Source of the DNA: a virus
Virus record (IMG/VR): IMGVR_UViG_3300006793_000329
Coordinates: 1-21,913 of that record
Length of the DNA: 21,913 nt
Reading direction: 5' to 3' (one strand)
The position numbers and the translations under genes were made by a program. Below are positions 1 to 6,834 of this stretch, piece after piece (position 1 is the first letter of the stretch; the number at the start of each line of letters is the position of its first letter). A model generated the notes under the pieces. That model saw nothing but the letters and a program-made list of their open reading frames with translations. It made no database searches and was not told the DNA's origin.

Positions 1-23
1 AATTTTACATCGTTTTTACTCAT
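1..23 (-). CDS. Start of next tail gene, cut by the window edge
   Basis: An ATG at 23-21 overlaps the TGA stop of the upstream tail-terminator-like gene in an ATGA junction and reads MSKNDVK before the left edge. The upstream gene order (head completion, gp10-like, tail terminator) makes a major tail (tube) protein the usual next gene in siphoviruses. Only seven codons are visible, so the product is inferred from position alone. Confidence 0.5.
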
Positions 24-400
24 GAATCTCTCCAATAAGGAACATTTACATTAATCTGATGCCATTTGTCATCAGTACCTACTGTTGTAAGACTTGCTAC
101 ATCACAACAAACATCATTGAATTTAACTGAATCAAAGATTGCAGAAATTGTATCTGCATAACCTCTAGCTACATTTGTTCCTGTCTTAATCGGTACAAAT
201 ATTTGTATATTTATTATACCATTATATCGTTTAGCATAATCTATTGCCCTATATTCAGTATCTCCGTTTAGTATGTTAAACCTTACCCACGAAGCATTGT
301 TTGGTGTGTCAATATCTACATTACCCCAAGCTATAGAAGTTGTTGTCCAGTTAGTATTAAATCTTCCCTCAATGTTAGCTCTTTCACTAGCGAACGACAT
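20..400 (-). CDS. Tail-terminator-like protein
   Basis: 126 aa. The start has a clear SD (AGGAG, 8 nt upstream). Features that recall the phage tail-terminator/DUF4128 group are an N-terminal helix with the ER-N-EGRF pattern, a central VRFNIL strand, IQIFVPI, then a helix rich in small residues (ARGYADTISAIFDSVKF). Those proteins cap the tail tube and join it to the head. It follows the gp10-like gene with a 14-nt overlap and precedes a gene at the window edge by an ATGA overlap, which is the expected neck order. The assignment rests on size, position and pattern recall, with no catalytic motif to check. Confidence 0.6.
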   Translation of the reverse strand: MSFASERANIEGRFNTNWTTTSIAWGNVDIDTPNNASWVRFNILNGDTEYRAIDYAKRYNGIINIQIFVPIKTGTNVARGYADTISAIFDSVKFNDVCCDVASLTTVGTDDKWHQINVNVPYWRDS

Positions 401-758
401 TTCTGATACTCCTTTGTACTTGTAGCATAGTCAAATCAACCATGCCATTTGGTGCTTGTGTACTAGAACCACCTTCTAATGCACCAATATACGGTAAATG
501 ATTTGTAATGTAAATTGGTCTTTTGCCCGACCCTTTTGGTGGACTAATAATTCTAAATTGTGTGTCTTTTGTTATAGTAAAGTTAATGCTTCCATATCCA
601 ATATTCCAGTTAGCTTTTGCTCTACCAGTATCAACAGGTGTTTTTTCTGTAACGCCTTTGTAAATTTCAACAGCAATCTTACGGACTACTTTTTCAATTT
701 CTAAGCCAGTAGATCTAGCGAACTTATCTAAATCTGCATTAAAAGTAGCAACGCTCAT
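387..758 (-). CDS. HK97 gp10-like head-tail joining protein
   Basis: 123 aa. A basic helical N-terminus is followed by the characteristic TPVDTGRAKANW stretch (about residues 40-51), then beta-rich sequence and a C-terminal helix. The TPVDTG-R-NW pattern is the hallmark of the HK97 gp10/minor capsid tail-completion family, which forms part of the neck connecting head and tail. The start codon overlaps the stop of the preceding gene (ATGA), implying translational coupling, and the 3' end overlaps the next gene by 14 nt. The motif and position agree well. Confidence 0.72.
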   Translation of the reverse strand: MSVATFNADLDKFARSTGLEIEKVVRKIAVEIYKGVTEKTPVDTGRAKANWNIGYGSINFTITKDTQFRIISPPKGSGKRPIYITNHLPYIGALEGGSSTQAPNGMVDLTMLQVQRSIRNVVR

Positions 759-1135
759 CCAAGCCTCACTAGGTTAAGCGTGTATGATGCTTTAACAGAA
801 TCCGACTTAATGCTATTTATAGAATATATCTCACTATCGTATTCAATTGTGTCTGCTGTGTTAGGCTCTGTCGAACCCGAATTTAAATCTTTACTAGCAA
901 ACATAACTTGCAAGTCACCTGTAAATTCCTTTTCTTTTGTGTTCCCATCAACTTCGCCACCAAGAAATTTAATTACAGCAGGAACAGAGTAGTTTGTTAC
1001 AGCATTTGCAACGGCTCCTGTACCTACATTGTAACTGCTTGATGTTTTGTGTTTGTAAGATATTGTTTCGGTTATGTCACCTAAAGTAACAAAAGCCGAT
1101 TCAACTAAGTTTTGGATTGTCGCTCTATAAGGCAT
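755..1135 (-). CDS. Head closure/stopper-like protein
   Basis: 126 aa. It has an N-terminal helix, then mostly beta sequence including YKHKTSSSYNVGTGA and VIKFLGGEVDGNTKEKEFTGDLQVMFASKDL, ending in IEYDSEIYSINSIKSDSVKASYTLNLVRLG. The form (a small beta barrel with a term like 'D-I-Y-I') and its place between a head-tail adaptor and a gp10-like gene suggest a head-closure (stopper) protein such as SPP1 gp16 or HK97 gp7-type. The start overlaps the previous stop (TAATG) and has GAGG 5 nt upstream. The family is not verified, and the role is mostly from gene order. Confidence 0.5.
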   Translation of the reverse strand: MPYRATIQNLVESAFVTLGDITETISYKHKTSSSYNVGTGAVANAVTNYSVPAVIKFLGGEVDGNTKEKEFTGDLQVMFASKDLNSGSTEPNTADTIEYDSEIYSINSIKSDSVKASYTLNLVRLG

Positions 1136-1638
1136 TACGACCTCACTACTGCTACAGAGCCAAACTTCGCTCTAGCATAAATTGTTCCCCACCCTCTTAA
1201 CATTTCCTGCACTATATCGGGCATAACACTTGCTGTGTCAGTCTTGTCAAAATCTAAAGTAATGTCACCAACTTTTAATGAGTCAAGACCTTTGCCTTCT
1301 GCATTAACGGTTAAATCACTTTCAAGAAGATGCCCTGCAAATTCTGAGGTTGCATTAATAATTTGTTTTGGAATAGCTGTTGAAGATACAGAGATGCCAT
1401 CCCAATATACATCTGTTCTTCCCCAACCTAAAGCCTGTGTACTTGTTGCTCTTGTACCTGTCCAAGCTATTTTTTCATCTAGTATTCTTGTTGCTTGTTT
1501 TAAAGCCTTTTCCTTGTCAGCTGTTGAACCTGCATCCCAAGTTGTAGAATATAATTTATTTGAAAAGTAAGTGTCTGCTTCAGCAACTGTACAAAAACTG
1601 TCAGACGAAGCTCCATTTACTGTTGCATCTATAGACAT
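1135..1638 (-). CDS. Head-tail adaptor (DnaT-like) protein
   Basis: 167 aa, with SD AGGAG before ATG. The N-terminus has SFCTVAEADTYFSNKLYSTTW, then a helical KEKALKQATRILDEKIAW segment and a QALGWGRTDVYWDG segment. This layout (AxaYf...W...d...k..AL..At..ld...w.G) is typical of phage proteins annotated as DnaT-like ssDNA-binding or head-tail connector (gp6-like) proteins. Directly after the capsid gene, an adaptor that binds the portal ring is the likely role, and the DnaT label is probably a naming artefact. A GC-rich hairpin lies in its leader. Confidence 0.6.
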   Translation of the reverse strand: MSIDATVNGASSDSFCTVAEADTYFSNKLYSTTWDAGSTADKEKALKQATRILDEKIAWTGTRATSTQALGWGRTDVYWDGISVSSTAIPKQIINATSEFAGHLLESDLTVNAEGKGLDSLKVGDITLDFDKTDTASVMPDIVQEMLRGWGTIYARAKFGSVAVVRS

Positions 1639-1652
1639 AATTACTCCTGTAA

Positions 1653-1676
1653 ATCCCCCACCCGAAAGCAGGGGAT
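1653..1676 (-). other. RNA hairpin between capsid and adaptor genes
   Basis: On the minus-strand transcript an ATCCCC / GGGGAT inverted repeat with a 12-nt loop lies between the capsid stop and the SD of the next gene, followed by only three U residues. It could be a partial terminator or an RNase-protective stem that sets a high capsid to low connector ratio. It is not a canonical terminator. Confidence 0.4.
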
Positions 1677-1691
1677 AAGATTAAAACTCTC

Positions 1692-2612
1692 TTAGTCGAG
1701 AATACCTGTCATTAACGCTAATCCCTTGTCAGAGAATAGAGCAAGACCGTTGTACCACTTAACACGAGTAATTGTTTCATCTTTAGTTTCAGAAATACCT
1801 GCCTCTACGACTTGTATACCTGCTGAACCACTTGCAGTTAGTCCAGAGATACCGTGCATCATAGAACCATCATCCAAAGTACCCATAATTACAGAAGTAG
1901 CTGTTGAAACATTACCCTGTGTTTGGTTTACTGGGATGTAGTCATTGCGGTAGATTGGAACACCTCTGTAAGCAGGAAGTGTCTTTCCACTTGGCAAAGT
2001 AACTGTTTCACCGATACCTGCTCCACCTAATGCTCTAAGTAGTGCCATGTATGAACGAATAGTTCTAGCGTTCATCATAATGTAGTCGATTTCACCATCT
2101 TTGTCTGTAACTTTGTCCATGCACTCATCCATTTTAGCGAATGAAAGGTTAGAACCGTTAGTTGCACTTGCTACTTTTTGACCTGCTGATGCTAGGTTAA
2201 GTAGACCATCTAGCTCGTTGCTTGAGCCAGTACCAGTAATCATTTTATCTTGGTACGCACGACCCAACGCTTTCGCCTTAGATGCTACTTGCACAGCTTT
2301 TTGGTTATTAATGTTAGAGCGTGTTGCTTGAATCAATCCGTTTACTTCTGCATCACCTACAAGAGTAGTCAATGAAGTTGTAAGCTGAGTGAAAGTTGCG
2401 GCTGCTTTTCCGCCCGAAATCGCAGTACCAACGGTTGTCCATTGAGAGGCTCCAAGTGCGTTTTCTCTGTTATAAGCTAAAGAATTACCTTCAATACCTG
2501 CAAAGGGTAAAACTTCATAAAAAGGGTTAACAGTAATGATATTTTCAATCACCCCTGCAACCAACATATCTTCCGAAAGTTTTGCACTTTCTGCTAAAGT
2601 TACTGATGCCAT
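1692..2612 (-). CDS. Major capsid protein
   Basis: 306 aa. It begins MASVTLAESAKLSEDMLVAGVIENIITVNPFYEVLPF, and a beta region with NALGASQW precedes a long spine-helix-like segment (about residues 85-130, with RAYQDKMITGTG). Later come DGLLNLASAGQKV, IDYIMMNARTIRSYMALLRALGG and the P-domain-like VPIYRNDYIP. This is the usual outline of HK97-fold capsids of about 300 aa that lack a protease-cleaved delta domain and use a separate scaffold. SD AGGAG is present. The gene follows the scaffold-like gene and precedes the neck genes, the normal assembly order. Confidence comes from the combined pattern and context. Confidence 0.82.
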   Translation of the reverse strand: MASVTLAESAKLSEDMLVAGVIENIITVNPFYEVLPFAGIEGNSLAYNRENALGASQWTTVGTAISGGKAAATFTQLTTSLTTLVGDAEVNGLIQATRSNINNQKAVQVASKAKALGRAYQDKMITGTGSSNELDGLLNLASAGQKVASATNGSNLSFAKMDECMDKVTDKDGEIDYIMMNARTIRSYMALLRALGGAGIGETVTLPSGKTLPAYRGVPIYRNDYIPVNQTQGNVSTATSVIMGTLDDGSMMHGISGLTASGSAGIQVVEAGISETKDETITRVKWYNGLALFSDKGLALMTGILD

Positions 2613-2662
2613 AATTATGACTCCTATATAAAAAAATTATGCCCATGTAATACAGGCAGATT

Positions 2663-2702
2663 AAAAAACATCTACTACTGTATGCCACAGGCGATAAAGT
2701 AG
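2663..2702 (-). terminator. Weak intrinsic-terminator-like hairpin before the capsid gene
   Basis: The minus-strand RNA can pair CUACU with AGUAG (2698-2702 with 2672-2676), with an inner CUGU/ACAG stem. It is followed within a few bases by six U residues (2663-2668). The stem is short and interrupted, so it may be only a pause or processing site in the 130-base scaffold-capsid spacer. Nothing else convincing is seen in that spacer apart from the capsid SD. Confidence 0.3.
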
Positions 2703-2742
2703 GGTCTAACTATCTCCGACAGTCAATATGTGTATTATAAAC

Positions 2743-3396
2743 CTATTTTTGGAAGCCCATCTCTAATTTTTGCATTGGTGTCAACTTTTGGCTACTGTTA
2801 GCACTAATTCTACTACCATGCTTAGAGCCACTTCCAAATGAAGATTTAAATAAATGTGGTGCTACATCCATCTGTGACTTTACCCATTCGTTTACTGACA
2901 TAGGGTCAGTTGTTCCATGTCCAAAGATAGTGTTGCCTTGTGCATCTGTAGGTACAGCCTTGCCATCTTTTAATGAAAATACAGATTTAGATCTTAACAA
3001 AATATCATCCATACCAGTTTCGACAACTCCTGCTTTAACTGCTGAATCTCTCACAGCATTGTCAATTACTAATTTTGCTAACTGGTCTTGTAAAGATTCG
3101 TTCACTTTGTTGGTTTTTTCCAGTTCACTATTGTGTACCTCTCTCATCTGCTTAGTTTTCTCAGCGAGTAACTCATCAATCTTCCCTGCATCAATAAGTT
3201 TTTTTTGTTTCATTGCCTCTTGCTTACTTTTCATATCGTTGTAAGCATCAACATCAATGCCTTCAAACTTGCTTGTCAAGGCTTCCATGTCTTTCATAAG
3301 TTTAACATTATTAGAACGAAATTCGTCTAATTTTGTTTTGATTCCTGTAAATTCTTCTTCAGAATAGGTTTTTACTTCGGTTGCTTCTTCGCTCAT
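2743..3396 (-). CDS. Capsid scaffold protein
   Basis: 217 aa, charged and mostly helical, with an acidic start (MSEEATEVKTYSEEEF), a long heptad-like coiled-coil region (about residues 15-105, rich in K/E/L), then VIDNAVRDSAVKAGVVETGMDDIL and a C-terminal flexible, basic tail. The segment with paired 'A...AGV...ad..L' and a following 'f..kdGk.vp.d..G' is what phage scaffolding proteins placed immediately upstream of the capsid gene usually show. The scaffold guides procapsid assembly and is lost on maturation. SD CGGAG is present. A separate promoter candidate sits just upstream. Confidence 0.75.
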   Translation of the reverse strand: MSEEATEVKTYSEEEFTGIKTKLDEFRSNNVKLMKDMEALTSKFEGIDVDAYNDMKSKQEAMKQKKLIDAGKIDELLAEKTKQMREVHNSELEKTNKVNESLQDQLAKLVIDNAVRDSAVKAGVVETGMDDILLRSKSVFSLKDGKAVPTDAQGNTIFGHGTTDPMSVNEWVKSQMDVAPHLFKSSFGSGSKHGSRISANSSQKLTPMQKLEMGFQK

Positions 3397-3438
3397 ATAT
3401 AACTCCGTTATATTAAAAAAATGACTCTGTCCTGTAAT

Positions 3439-3467
3439 ATTTTAGCATAAGTTTTTATCACGCACAA
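3439..3467 (-). promoter_or_regulatory. Extended -10 promoter for scaffold/capsid genes
   Basis: Minus strand: TTGTGC, a 17-bp spacer ending in TGC, then TAAAAT. This gives an extended -10 (TGnTAAAAT) with a weak -35. The -35 sits inside the U-tract of the moron terminator, so it would restart transcription immediately after termination and give the structural operon its own start. Confidence 0.5.
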
Positions 3468-3494
3468 AAAAGGGTAAGACCTCACCTTACCCTT
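3465..3494 (-). terminator. Rho-independent terminator ending the moron
   Basis: Minus-strand RNA: a perfect 9-bp stem AAGGGUAAG / CUUACCCUU with a 7-nt loop (GUGAGGU), running directly into a U-tract (3466-3469 beyond the stem's own UU). It lies 21 bases after the stop of the 110-aa gene and upstream of the scaffold gene. The plus strand has no T-run, so it acts only on leftward transcription. Confidence 0.8.
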
Positions 3495-3515
3495 AGTGTT
3501 AAGAGTTAGTTATTT

Positions 3516-3848
3516 TTAAAACAACTCTCTGTCAATTTTTAGTTGTAAGATACAAGCACCTAAGTCAGCTAGTATTTTCATTTGCATATCTAACTGGTCG
3601 GGTTTCATATTGTGTTCTAGTGTTTTCATTCTTTCAATTTCAGTATAAGCCTTAGTCCACCACTCTTTTAGTTCACTAAATTTATTAACTTTACTAAAAT
3701 TTTCAACTAACCAACATCCTTGCTCAAACAACAATTTAAATGGGTAAGTACAATAATCAAACTTGTACTCATCCCACATATCGTATTCAGTTAAAACAAC
3801 TTTGTATTCTACATTTTGTGCATACTGTATTAGTTTTTCATTTTTCAT
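3516..3848 (-). CDS. Moron protein C, 110 aa, unknown function
   Basis: MKNEKLIQYAQNV start at the ATG preceded by AGAGAGAGG; an upstream in-frame TTG (3854) is less likely. The first codons overlap the end of the 73-aa gene by 11 nt. The sequence is aromatic-rich (YDMWDEYKFDYCTYPFKLLFEQGCWLVENF), then helical and acidic, with no membrane segment or signal peptide. I recognise no family. It is the last gene of a unit bounded by its own promoter and terminator, so a host-interaction or superinfection role would be typical, but nothing in the sequence shows it. Confidence 0.7.
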   Translation of the reverse strand: MKNEKLIQYAQNVEYKVVLTEYDMWDEYKFDYCTYPFKLLFEQGCWLVENFSKVNKFSELKEWWTKAYTEIERMKTLEHNMKPDQLDMQMKILADLGACILQLKIDRELF

Positions 3849-4059
3849 AACCAATAACCTCTCTCTCTGCTAAATAAACTTGCTCTCTTAGTGATTTCCA
3901 TCTTGACACTAATAATTGATGTCTTTGTCTATCACCAATTGACCATTTGTCAAAATTTCTACAAAATGCAATATCAAAATGCTCGTGTTTTAATTCGAGT
4001 CTTTCAATATCTTCTAAGATTTCAGACTTTTCTTGCTTTAATAGTTTTAGTTCTGACAT
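3838..4059 (-). CDS. Moron protein B, 73 aa coiled-coil protein
   Basis: The start is ATG at 4059, overlapping the stop of the preceding gene as TAATG; a longer TTG-started form is unlikely. The sequence MSELKLLKQEKSEILEDIERLELKHEHF is a heptad-like helix, then a WSIGDRQRHQLLVSRWKSLREQVYLAEREV helix. It looks like a small two-helix hairpin protein. The pattern RQRHQLL..RW.SLREQ.. is common to phage-borne small proteins of unknown role. Function is not assignable. Confidence 0.75.
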   Translation of the reverse strand: MSELKLLKQEKSEILEDIERLELKHEHFDIAFCRNFDKWSIGDRQRHQLLVSRWKSLREQVYLAEREVIGYEK

Positions 4060-4235
4060 TATGCCCACCCTAATCCTAGATTTACATCTTTGCAAATCAT
4101 TACATAGCCATAACTTTTTAAATCTTTAGCTTTTTGTTTAGCTTCTTCCAATGTGTACATTATTATGTTTCCATGATAATCTCTCATTGGTTCGGGATTT
4201 TTACTTAATTTAATTTCTAAGTAATAGTTTTTCAT
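4059..4235 (-). CDS. Moron protein A, 58 aa, unknown function
   Basis: A small gene with a strong SD (AGGAG, 7 nt before ATG) reading MKNYYLEIKLSKNPEP, then MYTLEEAKQKAKDLKSYGY and ending GLGWA. The beta-alpha-beta pattern (YYLEIKL, TLEEAKQKAKDL, YVMICKDV) suggests a compact ferredoxin-like or DUF-type fold. It is the first gene downstream of the 4290-4318 promoter and is translationally coupled to the next gene by TAATG. No function is recognised. Its reality is supported by SD, coupling, coding-like composition and promoter position. Confidence 0.75.
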   Translation of the reverse strand: MKNYYLEIKLSKNPEPMRDYHGNIIMYTLEEAKQKAKDLKSYGYVMICKDVNLGLGWA

Positions 4236-4263
4236 GTGTATCTCCTATTTTGGTTTTTAAAAT

Positions 4264-4283
4264 ATAGACTTTTTCAAGCCTAT
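4264..4283 (-). promoter_or_regulatory. Start-site hairpin/operator of promoter P4
   Basis: Minus strand ATAGGCTTGAAAAAGTCTAT, six bases after the -10. As RNA all eight base pairs form, one of them G-U, closing a GAAA tetraloop. As DNA it is an imperfect dyad. The P1 element at 17547-17566 matches it at 15 of 20 positions and has the same spacing. Confidence 0.65.
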
Positions 4284-4289
4284 GAGAGA

Positions 4290-4318
4290 AGTATACGCCT
4301 TTTGACCGTATTTGTCAA
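4290..4318 (-). promoter_or_regulatory. Promoter P4 (moron promoter)
   Basis: Minus strand TTGACA, 17-bp spacer ending AAAAGGCG, TATACT: consensus -35 and near-consensus -10 with ideal spacing. It abuts the stop codon of the minor head gene (4320) and drives the three moron genes. The GGCGTATAMT core is shared with three other promoters in the window. Confidence 0.85.
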
Positions 4319-4319
4319 G

Positions 4320-5393
4320 TTAGATTTTGACTTTTATTTCTTCGAGAGTGAGGGGATTCCCTCTTTGATTAACCAAATCACTAAAACTTAGCTTTCCTGC
4401 TTTCCACAGTTTTTGCTTTTGCACACCTAAGACTTCAACTTGAAATGCTTTTGATTTAGATCTAAGCCATTCTTCATAATTCTTGCCACTTGCAACTTGC
4501 CCATCCATTGATGCTCTAGTGCTTCTAGGTATTTCAGCAAACTTGCCTTTAGCACCTAATTCTTCCCAACTTTTTGTAACAGGTACTTGTGTACTTCGGC
4601 AATTCCAATGAGCAGTTGACCCTACAAAAACTTTACTGTGTCCTATAGGCTTATAATCCAAATCCCATTGCAACCCATCTAAAGCCATACAAATCTCAGA
4701 TGTACGATTATCAAAAGTCGCTGACCACTCAATACCTTTTATAACATCAGCGTTATTTTGGTAAGTGTCTAAGCGTGAGGTATTAGCTACTGTCTGTATA
4801 GAACTGCGGACTAAAGCATCAGCACCACGATATTGAGAATACAATGCACCATCTTTAAATCTGTTTACTTTTGTACCCACTAAGGAAGAAACCATAGCAT
4901 CAGTAGTTAAGCCTTGCATCATTCCCATGCGTATAGTATCTTCAAACTTGCTTTGAAACTGTATGTTTCTTCTTTTCCACCATCCCTTTGTAGGTGACCC
5001 CTCAATTAAAGTGTCATTAGCAATACTGTTAAGCATTGACTGACTCATAGTAGGCGAAATAGCATCTACTTTTAAAGATGTGTTAATAGCAGACACCGTT
5101 TGTAACTCCGACAATTCTGCAACTTCTTTTAGAATAACAATTTGTTCTTTAGATATATCTTTATAGGCTTGACTAATAGCTTCTCTTGTTTGCACTAACA
5201 AAGCCTTTAATCTTTTTTGTTGTGTTTTTTTATTTACAGTAGTTATTACTTTAGACCTTTTTAGATCTACAACAAGTTTAGTTTCAAGTTGTTTTAAATC
5301 TTTAATAATCTTACGCTGTACTGTAGCTTCATATCTTTGAATGTCTACAGCATAGCCAGTAATTTTATCGAGGATTTTTTCGTTTATATTCAT
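4320..5393 (-). CDS. Minor head protein, SPP1 gp7 / Mu F-like
   Basis: 357 aa. The N-terminal about 180 residues are helical and basic. The family signature is about residues 190-285: VRSSIQTVANTSRLDTYQNN, then WSATFDNRTSEICMALDGLQW and VGSTAHWNCRSTQVPV. The (D)xRTSxxC...LDG...P..H.NCR pattern is that of the Mu F-like/gp7 head morphogenesis domain, proteins packaged in small copy number with the portal. It follows the portal gene and a 28-aa ORF whose stop overlaps its ATG. There is no good SD, so its translation probably depends on coupling to that ORF. A toxin-like C-terminal fusion is not seen. Confidence 0.82.
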   Translation of the reverse strand: MNINEKILDKITGYAVDIQRYEATVQRKIIKDLKQLETKLVVDLKRSKVITTVNKKTQQKRLKALLVQTREAISQAYKDISKEQIVILKEVAELSELQTVSAINTSLKVDAISPTMSQSMLNSIANDTLIEGSPTKGWWKRRNIQFQSKFEDTIRMGMMQGLTTDAMVSSLVGTKVNRFKDGALYSQYRGADALVRSSIQTVANTSRLDTYQNNADVIKGIEWSATFDNRTSEICMALDGLQWDLDYKPIGHSKVFVGSTAHWNCRSTQVPVTKSWEELGAKGKFAEIPRSTRASMDGQVASGKNYEEWLRSKSKAFQVEVLGVQKQKLWKAGKLSFSDLVNQRGNPLTLEEIKVKI

Positions 5394-5476
5394 GAGAAAG
5401 GTGACATTGGTGGGCTTGGTGGGTGTCTTTCTTCTTGTTTTTCATCCATTTTCACCCACCCTACGGTATCAGTCAT
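5390..5476 (-). CDS. 28-aa coupling ORF between portal and minor head genes
   Basis: MTDTVGWVKMDEKQEERHPPSPPMSPFS preceded by a purine-rich AAGGGGG about 10 nt before the ATG. Its TGA overlaps the ATG of the minor head gene (ATGA), which itself has no SD. This makes a translational-coupling leader the simplest reading. The proline-rich tail has no recognised function. An 8-bp inverted repeat (5418-5425 with 5453-5460) lies inside it. Confidence 0.5.
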   Translation of the reverse strand: MTDTVGWVKMDEKQEERHPPSPPMSPFS

Positions 5477-5522
5477 TTGTTTTATCCCCCTTAAATCAAA
5501 GATACGAAAGCCATTTTTATCG

Positions 5523-6833
5523 TTAATCTAGGTTTAAAGGGTTTTGCACATCAATCCTATCTTTTTCATCCTCTACTGTTACTTCTTCGGGTAATATCTC
5601 TCCCTTCTTCATATTGTGTAAGAAGGTTTCATGGCTTATTGCACCCGATTGCCATGCACCCATCAATGCTGTTAGTTCTTCTGGAAGAATCTTAGTATCA
5701 ACAAAGTCAGTATTAAGTGTAACCTCAATGTCACCACTTACCCCTTCCCACTCTGCCATAACGCTAAGTGCTTTAGCTATTCCTTCTTGTACAGATAACA
5801 CAGCACCTACAAGTACAGATGCTTCAGAGTTTTGTCTTAGCCTTAAAGATTCAGCAGACTCAACACCTGCTTTTTGTGTCTGTAATAAACTAGCACCTAA
5901 ACCTGCCATTATTCCACGCTTTTCTTCTACAGCTTTTTCTAGTGCCTGTAAACCTTGACCAGTAAACTCAAGATAACCTGCTTTACTTGATGAGTCGGGT
6001 AATATCCAAGCTGACCCTGACCCGATTCTTAACTCACTATCGCCATCAATACCAGTTACATAGGGTGTCGGTAAAGCTGTAAAGTGCCTTCCATGTTCTA
6101 AGTCAGCACTTGTACGATACATTGACAAGTTAGTATCTACTAATGACATTAAAGGTGGCTGTGTAGTATTTAGGTTTAACTCGTTTCCACTTAACGCAAC
6201 AAATGGTATTTCTTCTAAAGAATTACCCACTCTTGTAGGGTACATTTCTTCATAAACATTCCAACCTTGTGTTTCTCTCCAAATTCTAACTAGGAATTTT
6301 CCATCTTCATCAATCATTAACTCACGATATTGGTCACAGTAAGTTAGGATGTATGGGTCTTGCGAATCTTGTTCTACATAAGTTTCTTTTAAAACTATTG
6401 TATCTTCCATCCAGTTTGTTATTTGTTCTGTAGTGTAACCCGACAAATACGCTCTATCAATAGTACGGTCAATCAAAATACCTTGTCTGCCCATTAGCAA
6501 TTGTTCAGATAGCATATTAGATATAAAATCATTAAGAGTTACACCTGTGCCTGTAATATCTTCTGCAAGTTCTAGTATTCTTTCGGGTGCATTAATAACA
6601 GGGTCAACACGCATAACAGCACCAACCAAACCTTGTACTGTGTTTTTAATAGCATTAACATACATGGCTCTAAGAACATATGCCCCATATTCATCTTTGT
6701 CTTGACTTCCGAGTTTAGGCAAATAGATTTCGCCCTTAGTTTTTATTGCATCTGAACCTAAAAAAGAATCTCTGACTCTTGTCCATTTTTCCTTTGATTC
6801 GTTATACAAAGGATGTGTACTATCAATTCCCAT
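5523..6833 (-). CDS. Portal protein (DUF4055-type)
   Basis: 436 aa. The start HPLYNESKEKWTRVRDSFLGSDAIK with GEIYLPKLG (about residues 7-43) and the YVNAIKNTVQGLVGAVMRVDP stretch are characteristic of DUF4055 portal-like proteins. Further on come SNMLSEQLLMGRQGILIDR, SADLEHGRHFTALPTPYVTG and the helical ESAESLRLRQNSEASVLVGAVLSVQEGIAKAL. The portal is the dodecameric ring at the capsid vertex through which DNA is packaged. It starts from a good SD (AGGAG) placed over the TerL stop and lies next to TerL as expected. Confidence 0.88.
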   Translation of the reverse strand: MGIDSTHPLYNESKEKWTRVRDSFLGSDAIKTKGEIYLPKLGSQDKDEYGAYVLRAMYVNAIKNTVQGLVGAVMRVDPVINAPERILELAEDITGTGVTLNDFISNMLSEQLLMGRQGILIDRTIDRAYLSGYTTEQITNWMEDTIVLKETYVEQDSQDPYILTYCDQYRELMIDEDGKFLVRIWRETQGWNVYEEMYPTRVGNSLEEIPFVALSGNELNLNTTQPPLMSLVDTNLSMYRTSADLEHGRHFTALPTPYVTGIDGDSELRIGSGSAWILPDSSSKAGYLEFTGQGLQALEKAVEEKRGIMAGLGASLLQTQKAGVESAESLRLRQNSEASVLVGAVLSVQEGIAKALSVMAEWEGVSGDIEVTLNTDFVDTKILPEELTALMGAWQSGAISHETFLHNMKKGEILPEEVTVEDEKDRIDVQNPLNLD

Positions 6834-6834
6834 T

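Noticed and set aside
1235-1570. Plus-strand open frames opposite the head genes, including the one here and 5614-5958
   Set aside because: They are antisense shadows of well-recognised minus-strand genes, without SD and with atypical composition.
2721-2739. TTGACT and TATAAT strings on the minus strand in the scaffold-capsid spacer
   Set aside because: They are in the wrong order and spacing, with no matching partner elements at 16-18 bp, so no promoter is called.
4060-4095. Upstream TTG extension of the 73-aa moron gene
   Set aside because: It lies inside the 58-aa gene, while the ATG has a TAATG coupling junction.
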